Shown: positions 1 to 6,882, numbered from the stretch's first letter. The stretch: 10,473 nt of DNA from an uncultured Marinosulfonomonas sp. (GCA_947311455.1 CAMZKY010000088.1:1-10473); one strand, 5' to 3'. Translations and numbers: made by a program. Notes: generated from the sequence alone by a model not told the origin.

Positions 1-13
1 AAGAAAGAGTATA

Positions 14-460
14 ATGAGAATTAAAGTTGCTGCCATCGCTGGAATATTTGCGTTGTCTATGATCGGTGTCTCTACTGCAGATGCGCGGGGAAACAAGGTT
101 GTTCGCCAAATTCCGGTTACCGATAAGTTTTTGGAATTCGATATAAGCTGGAACAGAACAGGGCCCAGTTATTATGCTAAAATTTTGGTTACCGTAAATA
201 AGGGTATGATTGAAGTCTGTGGTGCCGGTGTGTTTGTCAACGCGCAAATGCGCACTGCGACCAATTCAGTTTTACGAAAACACTGGGTGAAAGTGAACGG
301 TAAGCAAATTTTTAGTGATTTCAGATTTTTCAACAAGGTAAACAGGCGCCGAAAACTAGACAAAGCAATTGCAAATTGTGCAAGCACGGGTGTTCGTGCG
401 CCTGGCAAGCGGTTTCAATATAGTTACGGCGGTGGTGGCGGACGGTATCGCACCGACTAA
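14..460 (+). CDS. Small secreted basic protein of unknown function
   Basis: I do not recognise the family. The 148-residue product starts with a classic Sec signal peptide: MRIK, a hydrophobic core at about residues 5-19, and a likely cleavage after the STADA motif near residue 24. The mature part is about 124 residues and basic, with a cluster of arginines and lysines at 111-116. It has exactly two cysteines, C69 and C122, which could form one periplasmic disulfide. The tail is glycine-rich (five glycines at 139-143) and ends RYRTD. An AAGAAAGAG purine stretch at the very start of the window lies 4 bases before the ATG and serves as ribosome binding site. Its base composition looks more AT-rich than the neighbouring genes, by eye only. 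A rho-independent terminator follows, so it is probably the end of a transcript that starts left of the window or just before it. Periplasmic or secreted location is inference from the signal peptide. Confidence 0.75.
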   Translation: MRIKVAAIAGIFALSMIGVSTADARGNKVVRQIPVTDKFLEFDISWNRTGPSYYAKILVTVNKGMIEVCGAGVFVNAQMRTATNSVLRKHWVKVNGKQIFSDFRFFNKVNRRRKLDKAIANCASTGVRAPGKRFQYSYGGGGGRYRTD

Positions 461-496
461 GTGACCATTGTTTCTTTGCACGACGCTTGCACTACC

Positions 497-526
497 AAAG
501 CACGACGATAGCAGTGCTTTCTTTTT
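497..526 (+). terminator. Rho-independent terminator after the secreted-protein gene
   Basis: A perfect 7-base-pair stem, AAAGCAC (497-503) with GTGCTTT (514-520), encloses a 10-base loop and is followed at once by CTTTTT. It sits 36 bases after the stop codon of the gene ending at 460. The reverse strand has no T-run after the stem, so it acts on the plus strand. Confidence 0.75.
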
Positions 527-545
527 GCGCAGTTTTAATCAAAGA

Positions 546-1562
546 TCACCCGCCCGTATGGCTCATGTGGCGGGTCATTTTTCCGTCTGATTTTTTGCGC
601 GAATAATCAAAATCATGGCCTTTTGGCTTGGTGCCGATGGCCTTGTGAATGGCCGCAACCAAAGGCGCGTCGCTTTCGGTGTTTTCACGCAAAGCGGGGC
701 GCAGATCCATGCTGCCCTCTTGGCCTAAGCAGGTGTAAATTTCACCCGTGCAGGTGATACGCACCCGATTGCAGCTTTCGCAGAAATTATGGCTAAGCGG
801 CATGATGAACCCGATCTTTTGGCCGGTTTCAACCACTTGCGCATATTTTGCTGGCCCGCCTGTGTTGTCATCCAAGTCTTTCAATTTAAAGCGCGTTTTT
901 AGCCGATCTTTCAAATCTTGAAGTGACCAATATTGACCAAGCCGCATGGCGTCGTCCATATCTTCGCCCATTGGCATAACCTCGATAAAGGTTAGATCAA
1001 GGTCTTTTTCGGCGCAGAATTCTTGCAGCGCGAACAGCTCGTCCTCGTTAAATCCCTTCACCGCCACCGCATTCAGCTTTACCCGCAATCCGGCCTGTAA
1101 AGCCGCATCAATGCCATTTAGAACCTGCGGCAAACGCCCCCAACGGGTGACTTTGGCGAATTTATCCGCATCCAGCGTATCCAGTGAAATATTGATCCGT
1201 TTGACCCCGCAATCCGCCAGTTCCTGCGCGTATTTATGCAGTTGTGATCCGTTGGTTGTCAGGGACAATTCCTTAAGCGCGCCGCTGTCCAAATGGCGTT
1301 TCATCGCGCGGAAAAACCCCATAATACCACGGCGTACCAAAGGTTCACCACCAGTGACACGCAGTTTGGTAACCCCTTGATTGATAAAGGCCGAACACAT
1401 GCGATCCAGCTCTTCCAGCGTTAACAACTCCTTTTTCGGAAGGAATGTCATGTGCTCTGACATGCAATAGACGCAGCGAAAATCACAGCGATCGGTGACG
1501 GAAACACGCAGATAGGTTACGGCGCGGTGAAAAGGGTCAATGAGTCTTGGTTCCATGGGCAT
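546..1562 (-). CDS. moaA: GTP 3',8-cyclase MoaA (radical SAM, molybdenum cofactor step 1)
   Basis: MoaA converts GTP to 3',8-cyclo-7,8-dihydro-GTP with S-adenosylmethionine; MoaC then makes cyclic pyranopterin monophosphate. The protein is cytosolic and needs two [4Fe-4S] clusters. At 338 residues it has the normal family length. The radical SAM motif CDFRCVYC gives C26, C30 and C33; the SAM-binding RVTGGEP is at 68-74. The second cluster that binds GTP is supplied by C261, C264 and C278 in the CESCNR...C pattern. The C-terminal Gly-Gly pair conserved in active MoaA is present at 337-338. All key residues are therefore intact. Two starts are possible: ATG at 1562 and ATG two codons later at 1556; neither has a strong Shine-Dalgarno sequence. 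No other moa gene is in the window, so the gene looks monocistronic here. It is divergent from the lipoprotein gene at 1647. Confidence 0.97.
   Translation of the reverse strand: MPMEPRLIDPFHRAVTYLRVSVTDRCDFRCVYCMSEHMTFLPKKELLTLEELDRMCSAFINQGVTKLRVTGGEPLVRRGIMGFFRAMKRHLDSGALKELSLTTNGSQLHKYAQELADCGVKRINISLDTLDADKFAKVTRWGRLPQVLNGIDAALQAGLRVKLNAVAVKGFNEDELFALQEFCAEKDLDLTFIEVMPMGEDMDDAMRLGQYWSLQDLKDRLKTRFKLKDLDDNTGGPAKYAQVVETGQKIGFIMPLSHNFCESCNRVRITCTGEIYTCLGQEGSMDLRPALRENTESDAPLVAAIHKAIGTKPKGHDFDYSRKKSDGKMTRHMSHTGG
548..582 (+). terminator. Second hairpin with T-run, overlapping the end of moaA
   Basis: ACCCGCC (548-554) pairs perfectly with GGCGGGT (569-575) around a 14-base loop, and CATTTTT follows on the plus strand. 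The right arm and loop encode the last residues of MoaA. On the minus strand the same stem is followed only by GATCTTTGATT, a weak T-tract, so it may work poorly for moaA itself. Read on the plus strand it is a back-up to the terminator at 497-526. Confidence 0.45.
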
Positions 1563-1646
1563 AATCTAGTGGGGGTTATCTGCCTAGGCAATGCGTATTT
1601 GTGCACCTGTGTTGAAGTAGTGGGTAATCATAGATATGTATCAAGT
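1563..1646. promoter_or_regulatory. Divergent spacer between moaA and the lipoprotein gene, with a 10-base palindrome
   Basis: These 84 bases must hold the promoters of both moaA (minus) and the lipoprotein gene (plus). A perfect 10-base palindrome, TGCCTAGGCA, lies at 1581-1590, only 19 bases before the moaA start. It could be an operator, but I do not recognise the regulator. A possible plus-strand promoter is TTGAAG (1612-1617) with TATGTA (1635-1640), 17 bases apart; the match to consensus is weak. No FNR-type TTGAT-N4-ATCAA site is visible, and the spacer is too short for a molybdenum cofactor riboswitch. Confidence 0.35.
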
Positions 1647-2168
1647 ATGAATAAACGTTTTGTTTTAGTGAGTGTGCTGAGTGCGATTTTCTTAGCGGGC
1701 TGCCAAGCGGGTGGAACCCGCGGAAATACCCCTAACGTGGAATTATCACCCCCACCATCTGACGGGTATACCTTGCGTCCGGTTCCGAGGCCATCTGGCG
1801 GTGCATTAGCAACAGCTAAGCCCGTCGAAACCGCGCGCACAGTTGAAGATTTTGACACAACGACGCGAGCACAACGTCAAGAGGCACTCGCTGATGATCC
1901 AGCGGCAAGCCGTGAAACCAAGCTGGGAACAACAATCGTATCTCTTGGATCGCCCACAGAACCCGGATTCTGGATGAAAACGCCGTTGGTTTCAAAGCCA
2001 ATGCGCGGACGACTGGAATATTCAGCCAGTGGTAAATCCGTTGCAGTGGATTTAATCCCTATTGATGGCCCAAAAACGGCTGGTAGCCGCGTTTCATTGG
2101 CCGCCTTAAGGTTGCTTGGCGCGCCCTTGGCGGGACTTACAGAAATTCGAGTGTTTTCAGCCAACTAA
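1647..2168 (+). CDS. Small lipoprotein with conserved alphaproteobacterial C-terminal domain
   Basis: The 173-residue product begins MNKRF, a hydrophobic stretch, then the lipobox LAGC, so lipidation is expected on C19 and the mature protein is membrane anchored. A proline- and serine-rich linker covers about 33-52. The rest, about 68-172, has a motif series including FDTTT at 69-73, LGTTIVSLG at 93-101, PGFW at 106-109, VDLIPIDGP at 134-142 and GSRVSLAALRL at 146-156. I recall similar short Rhodobacterales proteins, often labelled D-galactarate dehydratase; that name does not fit the size or the lipobox, and no enzyme motif is seen. Function is unknown. The frame is open back to 1527, but that ATG overlaps moaA and gives no signal peptide, so the ATG at 1647 is preferred. 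No Shine-Dalgarno sequence precedes it, which may mean a leaderless message. It ends 9 bases from the convergent AlkD-like gene. Confidence 0.8.
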   Translation: MNKRFVLVSVLSAIFLAGCQAGGTRGNTPNVELSPPPSDGYTLRPVPRPSGGALATAKPVETARTVEDFDTTTRAQRQEALADDPAASRETKLGTTIVSLGSPTEPGFWMKTPLVSKPMRGRLEYSASGKSVAVDLIPIDGPKTAGSRVSLAALRLLGAPLAGLTEIRVFSAN

Positions 2169-2177
2169 TGAAAGAAA

Positions 2178-2873
2178 TTAAAGCGGCGGAAGACGGCGCG
2201 TGGCGTCTTTTTTGGCGAATTTTTTCATGTTCTTGCCGTGTTCTGCGATAAATTGGCGGGTTCTGTCAGGATCATGCTTTGAAAGATCACGCAGCCACCA
2301 CGACACTGATTTCTGGATAAACCAATCACTGTGTTGAACGTATAACGCTGCCCAGCCTAATACCCGTTCACGGATTTCTAAATCGGCTGGTTTGGGATTG
2401 TTTTGCTTTGTCCAAGGCAATGTAATCACCATCGCGGCGCGGCGTGTCCAAATGTTTTTGCTTTTCGTCCATTCTTCAACTTCATCAATGCGGCTTGGAT
2501 CCGCTACCAGACGTTTGCTGCCAGCGGTGCACGCATGATCTGCAATGGCCCATGCATTAAAATCCGGCACCCATGATTTAATCAATGCCCACGCGGCATC
2601 GTCGGGGCGTAATCGGGCTTGGGTTAACAGTTTGGCGGCGGCGATGCGGGCTTCGTGCACGTCGCTGTCCCACAGGGATTTCGCAAGGTCAATGCGGCCT
2701 GCAACATCAAGATCGGCGCGCCATTTGCGCGTCTCGATGTCGATCATCGGATTGGCCACGCCTAGATATGTGCGATCGGCCTTGTGATAGGCGGCCATTT
2801 GTGTTGCCTTGCCCTCAACTGAATGGGATTTTAAGGCGGCAATGGCGGTTTCAAGGGAAATAGACGTGCTCAT
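2178..2873 (-). CDS. DNA alkylation repair protein, AlkD-like HEAT-repeat glycosylase
   Basis: The 231-residue product is mostly alpha-helical and fits the AlkC/AlkD-like DNA alkylation repair family, in which HEAT-like repeats bend around DNA and help excise alkylated purines such as 3-methyladenine or 7-methylguanine. By spacing, W108, D112, R145 and W184 correspond to the Bacillus cereus AlkD active-site residues W109, D113, R148 and W187; this is my hand alignment from memory. The D112 equivalent is the key acidic residue, so activity is plausible. The tail is basic, with KKFAKK at 217-222, suited to DNA contact. The ATG overlaps the glmS stop by 4 bases (ATGA, 2870-2873) and has no strong Shine-Dalgarno sequence, so translation is probably coupled to glmS. 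It is the last gene of the glmU-glmS operon. Substrate range cannot be judged from sequence. Confidence 0.85.
   Translation of the reverse strand: MSTSISLETAIAALKSHSVEGKATQMAAYHKADRTYLGVANPMIDIETRKWRADLDVAGRIDLAKSLWDSDVHEARIAAAKLLTQARLRPDDAAWALIKSWVPDFNAWAIADHACTAGSKRLVADPSRIDEVEEWTKSKNIWTRRAAMVITLPWTKQNNPKPADLEIRERVLGWAALYVQHSDWFIQKSVSWWLRDLSKHDPDRTRQFIAEHGKNMKKFAKKDATRRLPPL
2190..2213 (+). terminator. Likely rho-independent terminator of the lipoprotein gene
   Basis: AAGACG (2190-2195) pairs with CGTCTT (2204-2209) around an 8-base GC-rich loop, and the T-run continues to 2213, giving six T in a row. It lies 21 bases after the lipoprotein stop codon and inside the last codons of the convergent AlkD-like gene. 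The reverse strand lacks a T-run directly after the stem, so it is asymmetric. Confidence 0.55.
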
Positions 2874-4693
2874 TCTACGGTCACCGATTTGGCTAAATTT
2901 CGTGGTTGATCGACGTCGGCGCCTTTGGCGACGGCGGTGTGATAGGCCAGCAATTGCGCCGGAACAGCATAAAGAATCGGGGCAAACAGCGGATCAACAC
3001 GCGGCATTTCGATTGCTTGCCAGATGTCTTTGCCAGCCTTTTGAATGCCGTCTTTGTCGGAGATCAGGATGATTTTACCATCTCGCGCCATCACCTCCTG
3101 CACGTTGGAAATGGTTTTATCAAACAGTGCGTCTGACGGGGCCATCACCACCACCGGCATTTTGTGGTCAATCAAGGCAATCGGGCCGTGTTTTAGCTCA
3201 CCTGACGCATAGCCTTCCGCGTGTATATAGCTGATTTCTTTCAGTTTTAACGCGCCTTCAAGGGCAAGTGGAAAAATGCGGCCACGCCCTAAAAACAGAA
3301 CGTCTTTCGCTTCGGAAATTGATAAAGACACGGTGTTTGTTAGGTCTGAGGTGCTGATGGCCTGGCTCATTAAAGCGGGGATGGTGCGCAAGGAGGCAAT
3401 TTTGGCGGCCAATTCAGACGTGGTTAGACATTTGCGATCCGAGGCGGCTTGCAACATCAAAATTGCCATCACGGCAAGTTGGCAGGTAAAACCTTTGGTC
3501 GAGGCCACGCTGATTTCGGTGCCGGCCAGAATGGGCAGGGCGATATCGGCTTCGCGTGCGATTGACGATTCGGGCGCGTTCACCACCGAGACGATTTTTG
3601 CCGCTTTGCCCACGCAATAGCGCAGCGCGGCCAACGTATCGGCGGTTTCACCGGACTGGCTGATGAAAATGGCAAGGGTTTTGGCCCCGATCGGCGGCTC
3701 GCGATAGCGAAATTCGGAGGCTACGTCCACTTCGACGGGCATGCGCGCCACGTCTTCGAACCAGTATTTCGCCGTCAGACACGCCAGATAGGCCGACCCG
3801 CAAGCGATCATCACAATCCGGTCGTAATCGGCAAAATCAAAGCCATCTTTAAACACATTGATGCTCTGACCATCCGCGCCTAGATAATGGTTGAACGCAT
3901 CCCCCAGAACCGTGGGCTGTTCGGCAATTTCTTTGGCCATGTAGTGCTTGTGGCCACCCTTTTCGATGCGGGTGCTGTCCATATCGATGGTTTTGATCGG
4001 GCGATAGGTTTGATTGCCGTCTTTGTCATAGATTTCATAGCCGCTGCGGGTGACGACCGTCCAATCGCCTTCCTCCAGATAGGTGATTTGGTTGGTCATG
4101 GGGGATAGGGCAATCGCATCAGATCCCACAAACATTTCGCCATCCCCATGGCCAATCGCCAAAGGCGAGCCTTTGCGCGCTGCGATCAGCAAATCATCGT
4201 GGCCTTCAAACAGGAAACAAAGCGCAAATGCGCCTTCCAGCCTTGCAATGGTTTCACGCGCCGCGTCTTTGGGGGATAGGCCCTGTTGTAGGTATTTATT
4301 CGCTAGCATGGCCACAGTTTCAGTATCTGTTTCCGTCAAAAAGCTGATCCCGTCGCGCTGCAGTTCCTCACGCAATTCACGGAAATTTTCGATAATCCCG
4401 TTATGCACCACCGCAACAGAACCTGATTGATGTGGGTGGGCGTTGCCAACCGAGGGCGCGCCGTGGGTGGCCCAGCGGGTGTGGCCTATGCCTGATTTAC
4501 CTGCCAGAGGTTCATGCACCAGCATATCGGACAGGTTCACCAATTTGCCAAGCGCGCGCCGACGTTCAAGGCGGTTTTCGTTGATCGTGGCAATGCCAGC
4601 GCTGTCATAGCCGCGATATTCAAGGCGTTTCAGGGATTCCACCATGATTGGCGCGGCTTCGTGATTGCCTAATACTCCGATAATTCCGCACAT
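2870..4693 (-). CDS. glmS: Glutamine-fructose-6-phosphate aminotransferase (isomerizing) GlmS
   Basis: GlmS makes glucosamine-6-phosphate from fructose-6-phosphate and glutamine, the entry step to UDP-GlcNAc in the cytosol. At 607 residues it has full length. After removal of Met1, C2 of MCGIIG becomes the N-terminal nucleophile of the class II glutamine amidotransferase domain (about 2-220); HTRWATHG at 71-78, HNG at 97-99 and the ETDTE stretch at 121-125 bind glutamine. Two SIS domains follow. CGS at 298-300, SQSGET at 345-350 and STKG at 398-401 form the first sugar-phosphate pocket; KLKEISYIHAEG at 483-494 is in the second. The C-terminal tail LAKSVTVE includes K602, equivalent to the E. 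coli fructose-6-phosphate Schiff-base lysine. The ATG overlaps the glmU stop by one base (TAATG), with GGAG 8 bases upstream at 4702-4705 (minus strand). No glmS ribozyme is possible, since there is no leader. Confidence 0.98.
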   Translation of the reverse strand: MCGIIGVLGNHEAAPIMVESLKRLEYRGYDSAGIATINENRLERRRALGKLVNLSDMLVHEPLAGKSGIGHTRWATHGAPSVGNAHPHQSGSVAVVHNGIIENFRELREELQRDGISFLTETDTETVAMLANKYLQQGLSPKDAARETIARLEGAFALCFLFEGHDDLLIAARKGSPLAIGHGDGEMFVGSDAIALSPMTNQITYLEEGDWTVVTRSGYEIYDKDGNQTYRPIKTIDMDSTRIEKGGHKHYMAKEIAEQPTVLGDAFNHYLGADGQSINVFKDGFDFADYDRIVMIACGSAYLACLTAKYWFEDVARMPVEVDVASEFRYREPPIGAKTLAIFISQSGETADTLAALRYCVGKAAKIVSVVNAPESSIAREADIALPILAGTEISVASTKGFTCQLAVMAILMLQAASDRKCLTTSELAAKIASLRTIPALMSQAISTSDLTNTVSLSISEAKDVLFLGRGRIFPLALEGALKLKEISYIHAEGYASGELKHGPIALIDHKMPVVVMAPSDALFDKTISNVQEVMARDGKIILISDKDGIQKAGKDIWQAIEMPRVDPLFAPILYAVPAQLLAYHTAVAKGADVDQPRNLAKSVTVE

Positions 4694-6051
4694 TATTTTT
4701 TCTCCGCCACCCGTTTTTCTTTGAGGTTGCGCAGTTTGCTAAAAAGTTTGATCGCCAACCCGTTTTTGTTCACTTGCCGCCCACGCGCGATGGCCAATGC
4801 GCCGTCGGGCACATCGGAATTGATCACCGAACCGGTGGCTGTCATCGCCTGATTGCCAATGGTGACGGGGGCCACTAGCATGGTGTTCGAGCCGATAAAG
4901 GCATTTTCACCGATTTCGGTGCGGTGCTTCATAAACCCGTCGTAATTGCAAGTGATCGTGCCCGCGCCGACATTGGTTTCGCGCCCGATATGGGCATCTC
5001 CGATATAAGACAGATGGCTGACTTTGGCACCCTCATCGAGCACCGCGTTTTTCACCTCGACAAAATTGCCGACTTTGACATTTTCATTCAGTTCCGCCCC
5101 GGGGCGCAAACGGGCATAGGGGCCAACGCTGGCGCCGCGCGCCACGTGGCACCCCTCAAGATGGGAAAAGGCGCGGATGGTGGCGCCGGTTTCGATGGTT
5201 ACGGAGGGGCCAAACACCACATAAGGCTCAATTATTGCGTCACGGCCAATTTCGGTGTCAAAGCTAAAGAAAATGCTATCGGCATTTGCCATATAGACAC
5301 CGTTTTCAAGCATCGCAGCGCGTTTGTCTTTCTGAAACACGGTTTGCGCATGGGCCAGATCGGCGCGGGTGTTGATCCCCATAGTTTCGGCCTCGTCACA
5401 GCGCACAACACCGGTTGTCAGGCCTTTGGTAGCGGCGATATCGACAATGCTGGTAAGGTAAATTTCGCCTGACGCGTTGTTATCATCAACCTGTGACAGA
5501 AGATCAAACAATTGCGGCGCATTCGCCGCCACCAAGCCGCCGTTACAAAGGCTGATCTGCTTTTCCGTGTCGCTGGCGTCTTTGCTTTCGACAATCTTTT
5601 CCAGTGTGTCGCCCGCCATCACCAAGCGCCCGAATGGGGAGGGATCTTTGGCCTCGAATCCAAGGATTGAAATTGCATCGCCACCCTTGCGCATATCAAT
5701 CATTTTCTGAATGGTTTCGGGGCGCACAAACGGGGTATCGCCAAACACCACCACCGCATCACCATCAAAATCCGATAGCGCCATTTTGGCCTGCAAAACG
5801 GCGTGTCCGGTGCCTTTTTGATCTTCCTGCTTTACCACAATCGCGTCAGGATAATATTCAAGCACGGTTTTTTGCACATCCTCAAACCCGTGGCCCGCCA
5901 CGATAATCACTTTTTCCGGCTCAATGGCGGCACCCGAGTTGATCGCATGCACAACCAGCGGCGCATCGGCAATCCGGTGCAGCACTTTGGGCAGATCCGA
6001 ATTCATACGTGTGCCGCGTCCGGCGGCCAAAACGATCAGAGCTGTGGGCAT
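4693..6051 (-). CDS. glmU: Bifunctional GlmU: glucosamine-1-P acetyltransferase and GlcNAc-1-P uridylyltransferase
   Basis: GlmU acetylates glucosamine-1-phosphate and then transfers UMP to give UDP-GlcNAc for peptidoglycan and lipopolysaccharide; it is a cytosolic trimer in characterised relatives. The 452-residue product is close to the 456 of E. coli. The N-terminal Rossmann pyrophosphorylase domain (about 1-230) has LAAGRGTRM at 8-16, K22, GTGHAV at 80-85, and the Mg-binding D105 and N227. The C-terminal left-handed beta-helix (about 250-430) has repeated hexapeptides, the catalytic H346 in SHLSYIGD, and NYDG at 369-372 followed by KH at 375-376. The frame is open further upstream, to a TTG at 6105, but ATG at 6051 starts MPTALIVLAAGRGT, the usual N-terminus, and has AAAGG 7 bases upstream. 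It is the first gene of a three-gene operon and is divergent from the phosphatase gene. Confidence 0.97.
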   Translation of the reverse strand: MPTALIVLAAGRGTRMNSDLPKVLHRIADAPLVVHAINSGAAIEPEKVIIVAGHGFEDVQKTVLEYYPDAIVVKQEDQKGTGHAVLQAKMALSDFDGDAVVVFGDTPFVRPETIQKMIDMRKGGDAISILGFEAKDPSPFGRLVMAGDTLEKIVESKDASDTEKQISLCNGGLVAANAPQLFDLLSQVDDNNASGEIYLTSIVDIAATKGLTTGVVRCDEAETMGINTRADLAHAQTVFQKDKRAAMLENGVYMANADSIFFSFDTEIGRDAIIEPYVVFGPSVTIETGATIRAFSHLEGCHVARGASVGPYARLRPGAELNENVKVGNFVEVKNAVLDEGAKVSHLSYIGDAHIGRETNVGAGTITCNYDGFMKHRTEIGENAFIGSNTMLVAPVTIGNQAMTATGSVINSDVPDGALAIARGRQVNKNGLAIKLFSKLRNLKEKRVAEKK

Positions 6052-6185
6052 ATCTTTACCTTTATTAACACTTTGGGTTTTTATAGCTTGATTTGCATAG
6101 AGCAAGGGCTATCCCTATCACTTGTGTTTACGTTTCGTTACATTTGGTGGCGGCATATCGCCTAATCGCGGGAAATGGAAGTTAA
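6052..6185. promoter_or_regulatory. Divergent promoter region between glmU and the phosphatase gene
   Basis: These 134 bases must carry both operon promoters. An imperfect inverted repeat lies at 6083-6112: ATAGC-TTG on the left pairs with CAA-(GG)-GCTAT on the right, with a two-base bulge and a 12-base centre. On the minus strand it covers a TATAAA box (6080-6085) and a TTGCTC (6100-6105), 14 bases apart, too close for a standard promoter. On the plus strand TTGCAT (6093-6098) and TATCAC (6116-6121) are 17 bases apart but poor matches. A small GGCG/CGCC hairpin is at 6149-6162. GGAAG (6177-6181) is the ribosome binding site of the phosphatase gene. Confidence 0.4.
6059..6063 (-). promoter_or_regulatory. 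Ribosome binding site that fixes the glmU start
   Basis: AAAGG on the minus strand lies 7 bases before the ATG at 6051. It favours that start over the open reading frame's longer TTG version, which would add 18 residues not usual in GlmU. Confidence 0.6.
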
Positions 6186-6872
6186 ATGGCCACAGTGATT
6201 TTTGATTTGGACGGCACATTGGCTGATACGGGTGGCGATTTGATTGCCGCAGCGAACAGCTGCTTTGTTTCGCAAGGGCATGGTGATGTGCTTGATCCGG
6301 TTGATGATAAGGTTGTCGCGGTTAATGGTGGGCGTGCGATGTTAATCCTTGGCTATGAACGGTTGGGGATTGCGATTGATGATACAATTATCGACAAAAA
6401 CTTTCATGAGCTGATTGCCTATTACGAAGACCATATTGATGATTACACAGTGCTATATCCTAGTGTGGAAAACGCATTGCAAGGATTGTTGGAGGCGGGA
6501 TACAAACTGGGCATCTGCACAAACAAGCCGGAACACCTGGCCGACATGTTGTTAAGACGGCTGGGCCTGCGACATTATTTTGGATCGGTCATTGGTGCCG
6601 ATACTTTGCCCAAACGAAAACCCGATCCTTATCCATATGAAATTGCGGTTGAACGGCTGGGCGGCGATATGGCCCGATCCTGTTTGATTGGTGATACCAA
6701 AACAGATCACGATACGGCGCGCGCGGCGAATGTGCCTATTATTCTGGTTGGATTTGGCCCTTTGGGGCAAGAAATCCAAAACTTGAAACCGGACGCGATA
6801 TTTGACAATTACGATGATTTAGCCTCACTCGTATCGCGCGTGATTGGCAATCCTGTAAGCGACCCTATATAA
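6186..6872 (+). CDS. gph: HAD hydrolase, phosphoglycolate phosphatase-like
   Basis: The 228-residue protein is a HAD subfamily IA phosphatase of the Gph type, expected to convert 2-phosphoglycolate to glycolate in the cytosol. All four HAD motifs are present: motif I FDLDGTLADT with nucleophile D7 and acid D9; motif II CTNK with T111; motif III K144 within PKRKPDP; and motif IV LIGDTKTDHDTA with D169 and D173. The helical cap domain lies at about 15-85. Length matches Gph. A GGAAG ribosome binding site is 4 bases before the ATG. It is the first gene of a three-gene plus-strand operon and its stop lies 10 bases before the aminotransferase ATG. HAD phosphatases overlap in substrates, so a related small phosphoester is possible; the glycerate kinase two genes later fits the glycolate reading. 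Confidence 0.85.
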   Translation: MATVIFDLDGTLADTGGDLIAAANSCFVSQGHGDVLDPVDDKVVAVNGGRAMLILGYERLGIAIDDTIIDKNFHELIAYYEDHIDDYTVLYPSVENALQGLLEAGYKLGICTNKPEHLADMLLRRLGLRHYFGSVIGADTLPKRKPDPYPYEIAVERLGGDMARSCLIGDTKTDHDTARAANVPIILVGFGPLGQEIQNLKPDAIFDNYDDLASLVSRVIGNPVSDPI

Positions 6873-6877
6873 GAAAG
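6871..6877 (+). promoter_or_regulatory. Ribosome binding site for the aminotransferase gene
   Basis: AAGAAAG overlaps the end of the phosphatase stop codon and lies 5 bases before ATG 6883. It favours that ATG over the in-frame GTG at 6877, whose first base lies inside this purine run. Confidence 0.4.
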
Positions 6878-6882
6878 TGATC

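Noticed and set aside
946..1380. Plus-strand open frame (144 codons) inside moaA
   Set aside because: It is the antisense shadow of conserved radical SAM code, with no recognisable domain.
1527..1646. N-terminal extension of the lipoprotein reading frame by 40 residues
   Set aside because: It overlaps the moaA start region and would bury the lipoprotein signal peptide inside the protein; ATG 1647 gives a textbook lipobox.
4691..4705. glmS ribozyme or riboswitch before glmS
   Set aside because: glmS overlaps the glmU stop codon by one base, so no leader exists; that ribozyme is known mainly from Gram-positive bacteria.
4924..5472. Plus-strand open frame (182 codons) inside glmU
   Set aside because: It mirrors the glmU left-handed beta-helix and pyrophosphorylase code; no motif, and no independent start signal was apparent.
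6052..6105. N-terminal extension of GlmU by 18 residues
   Set aside because: It needs a TTG start and adds residues not usual before MPTALIVLAAGRGT, while ATG 6051 has a good ribosome binding site.
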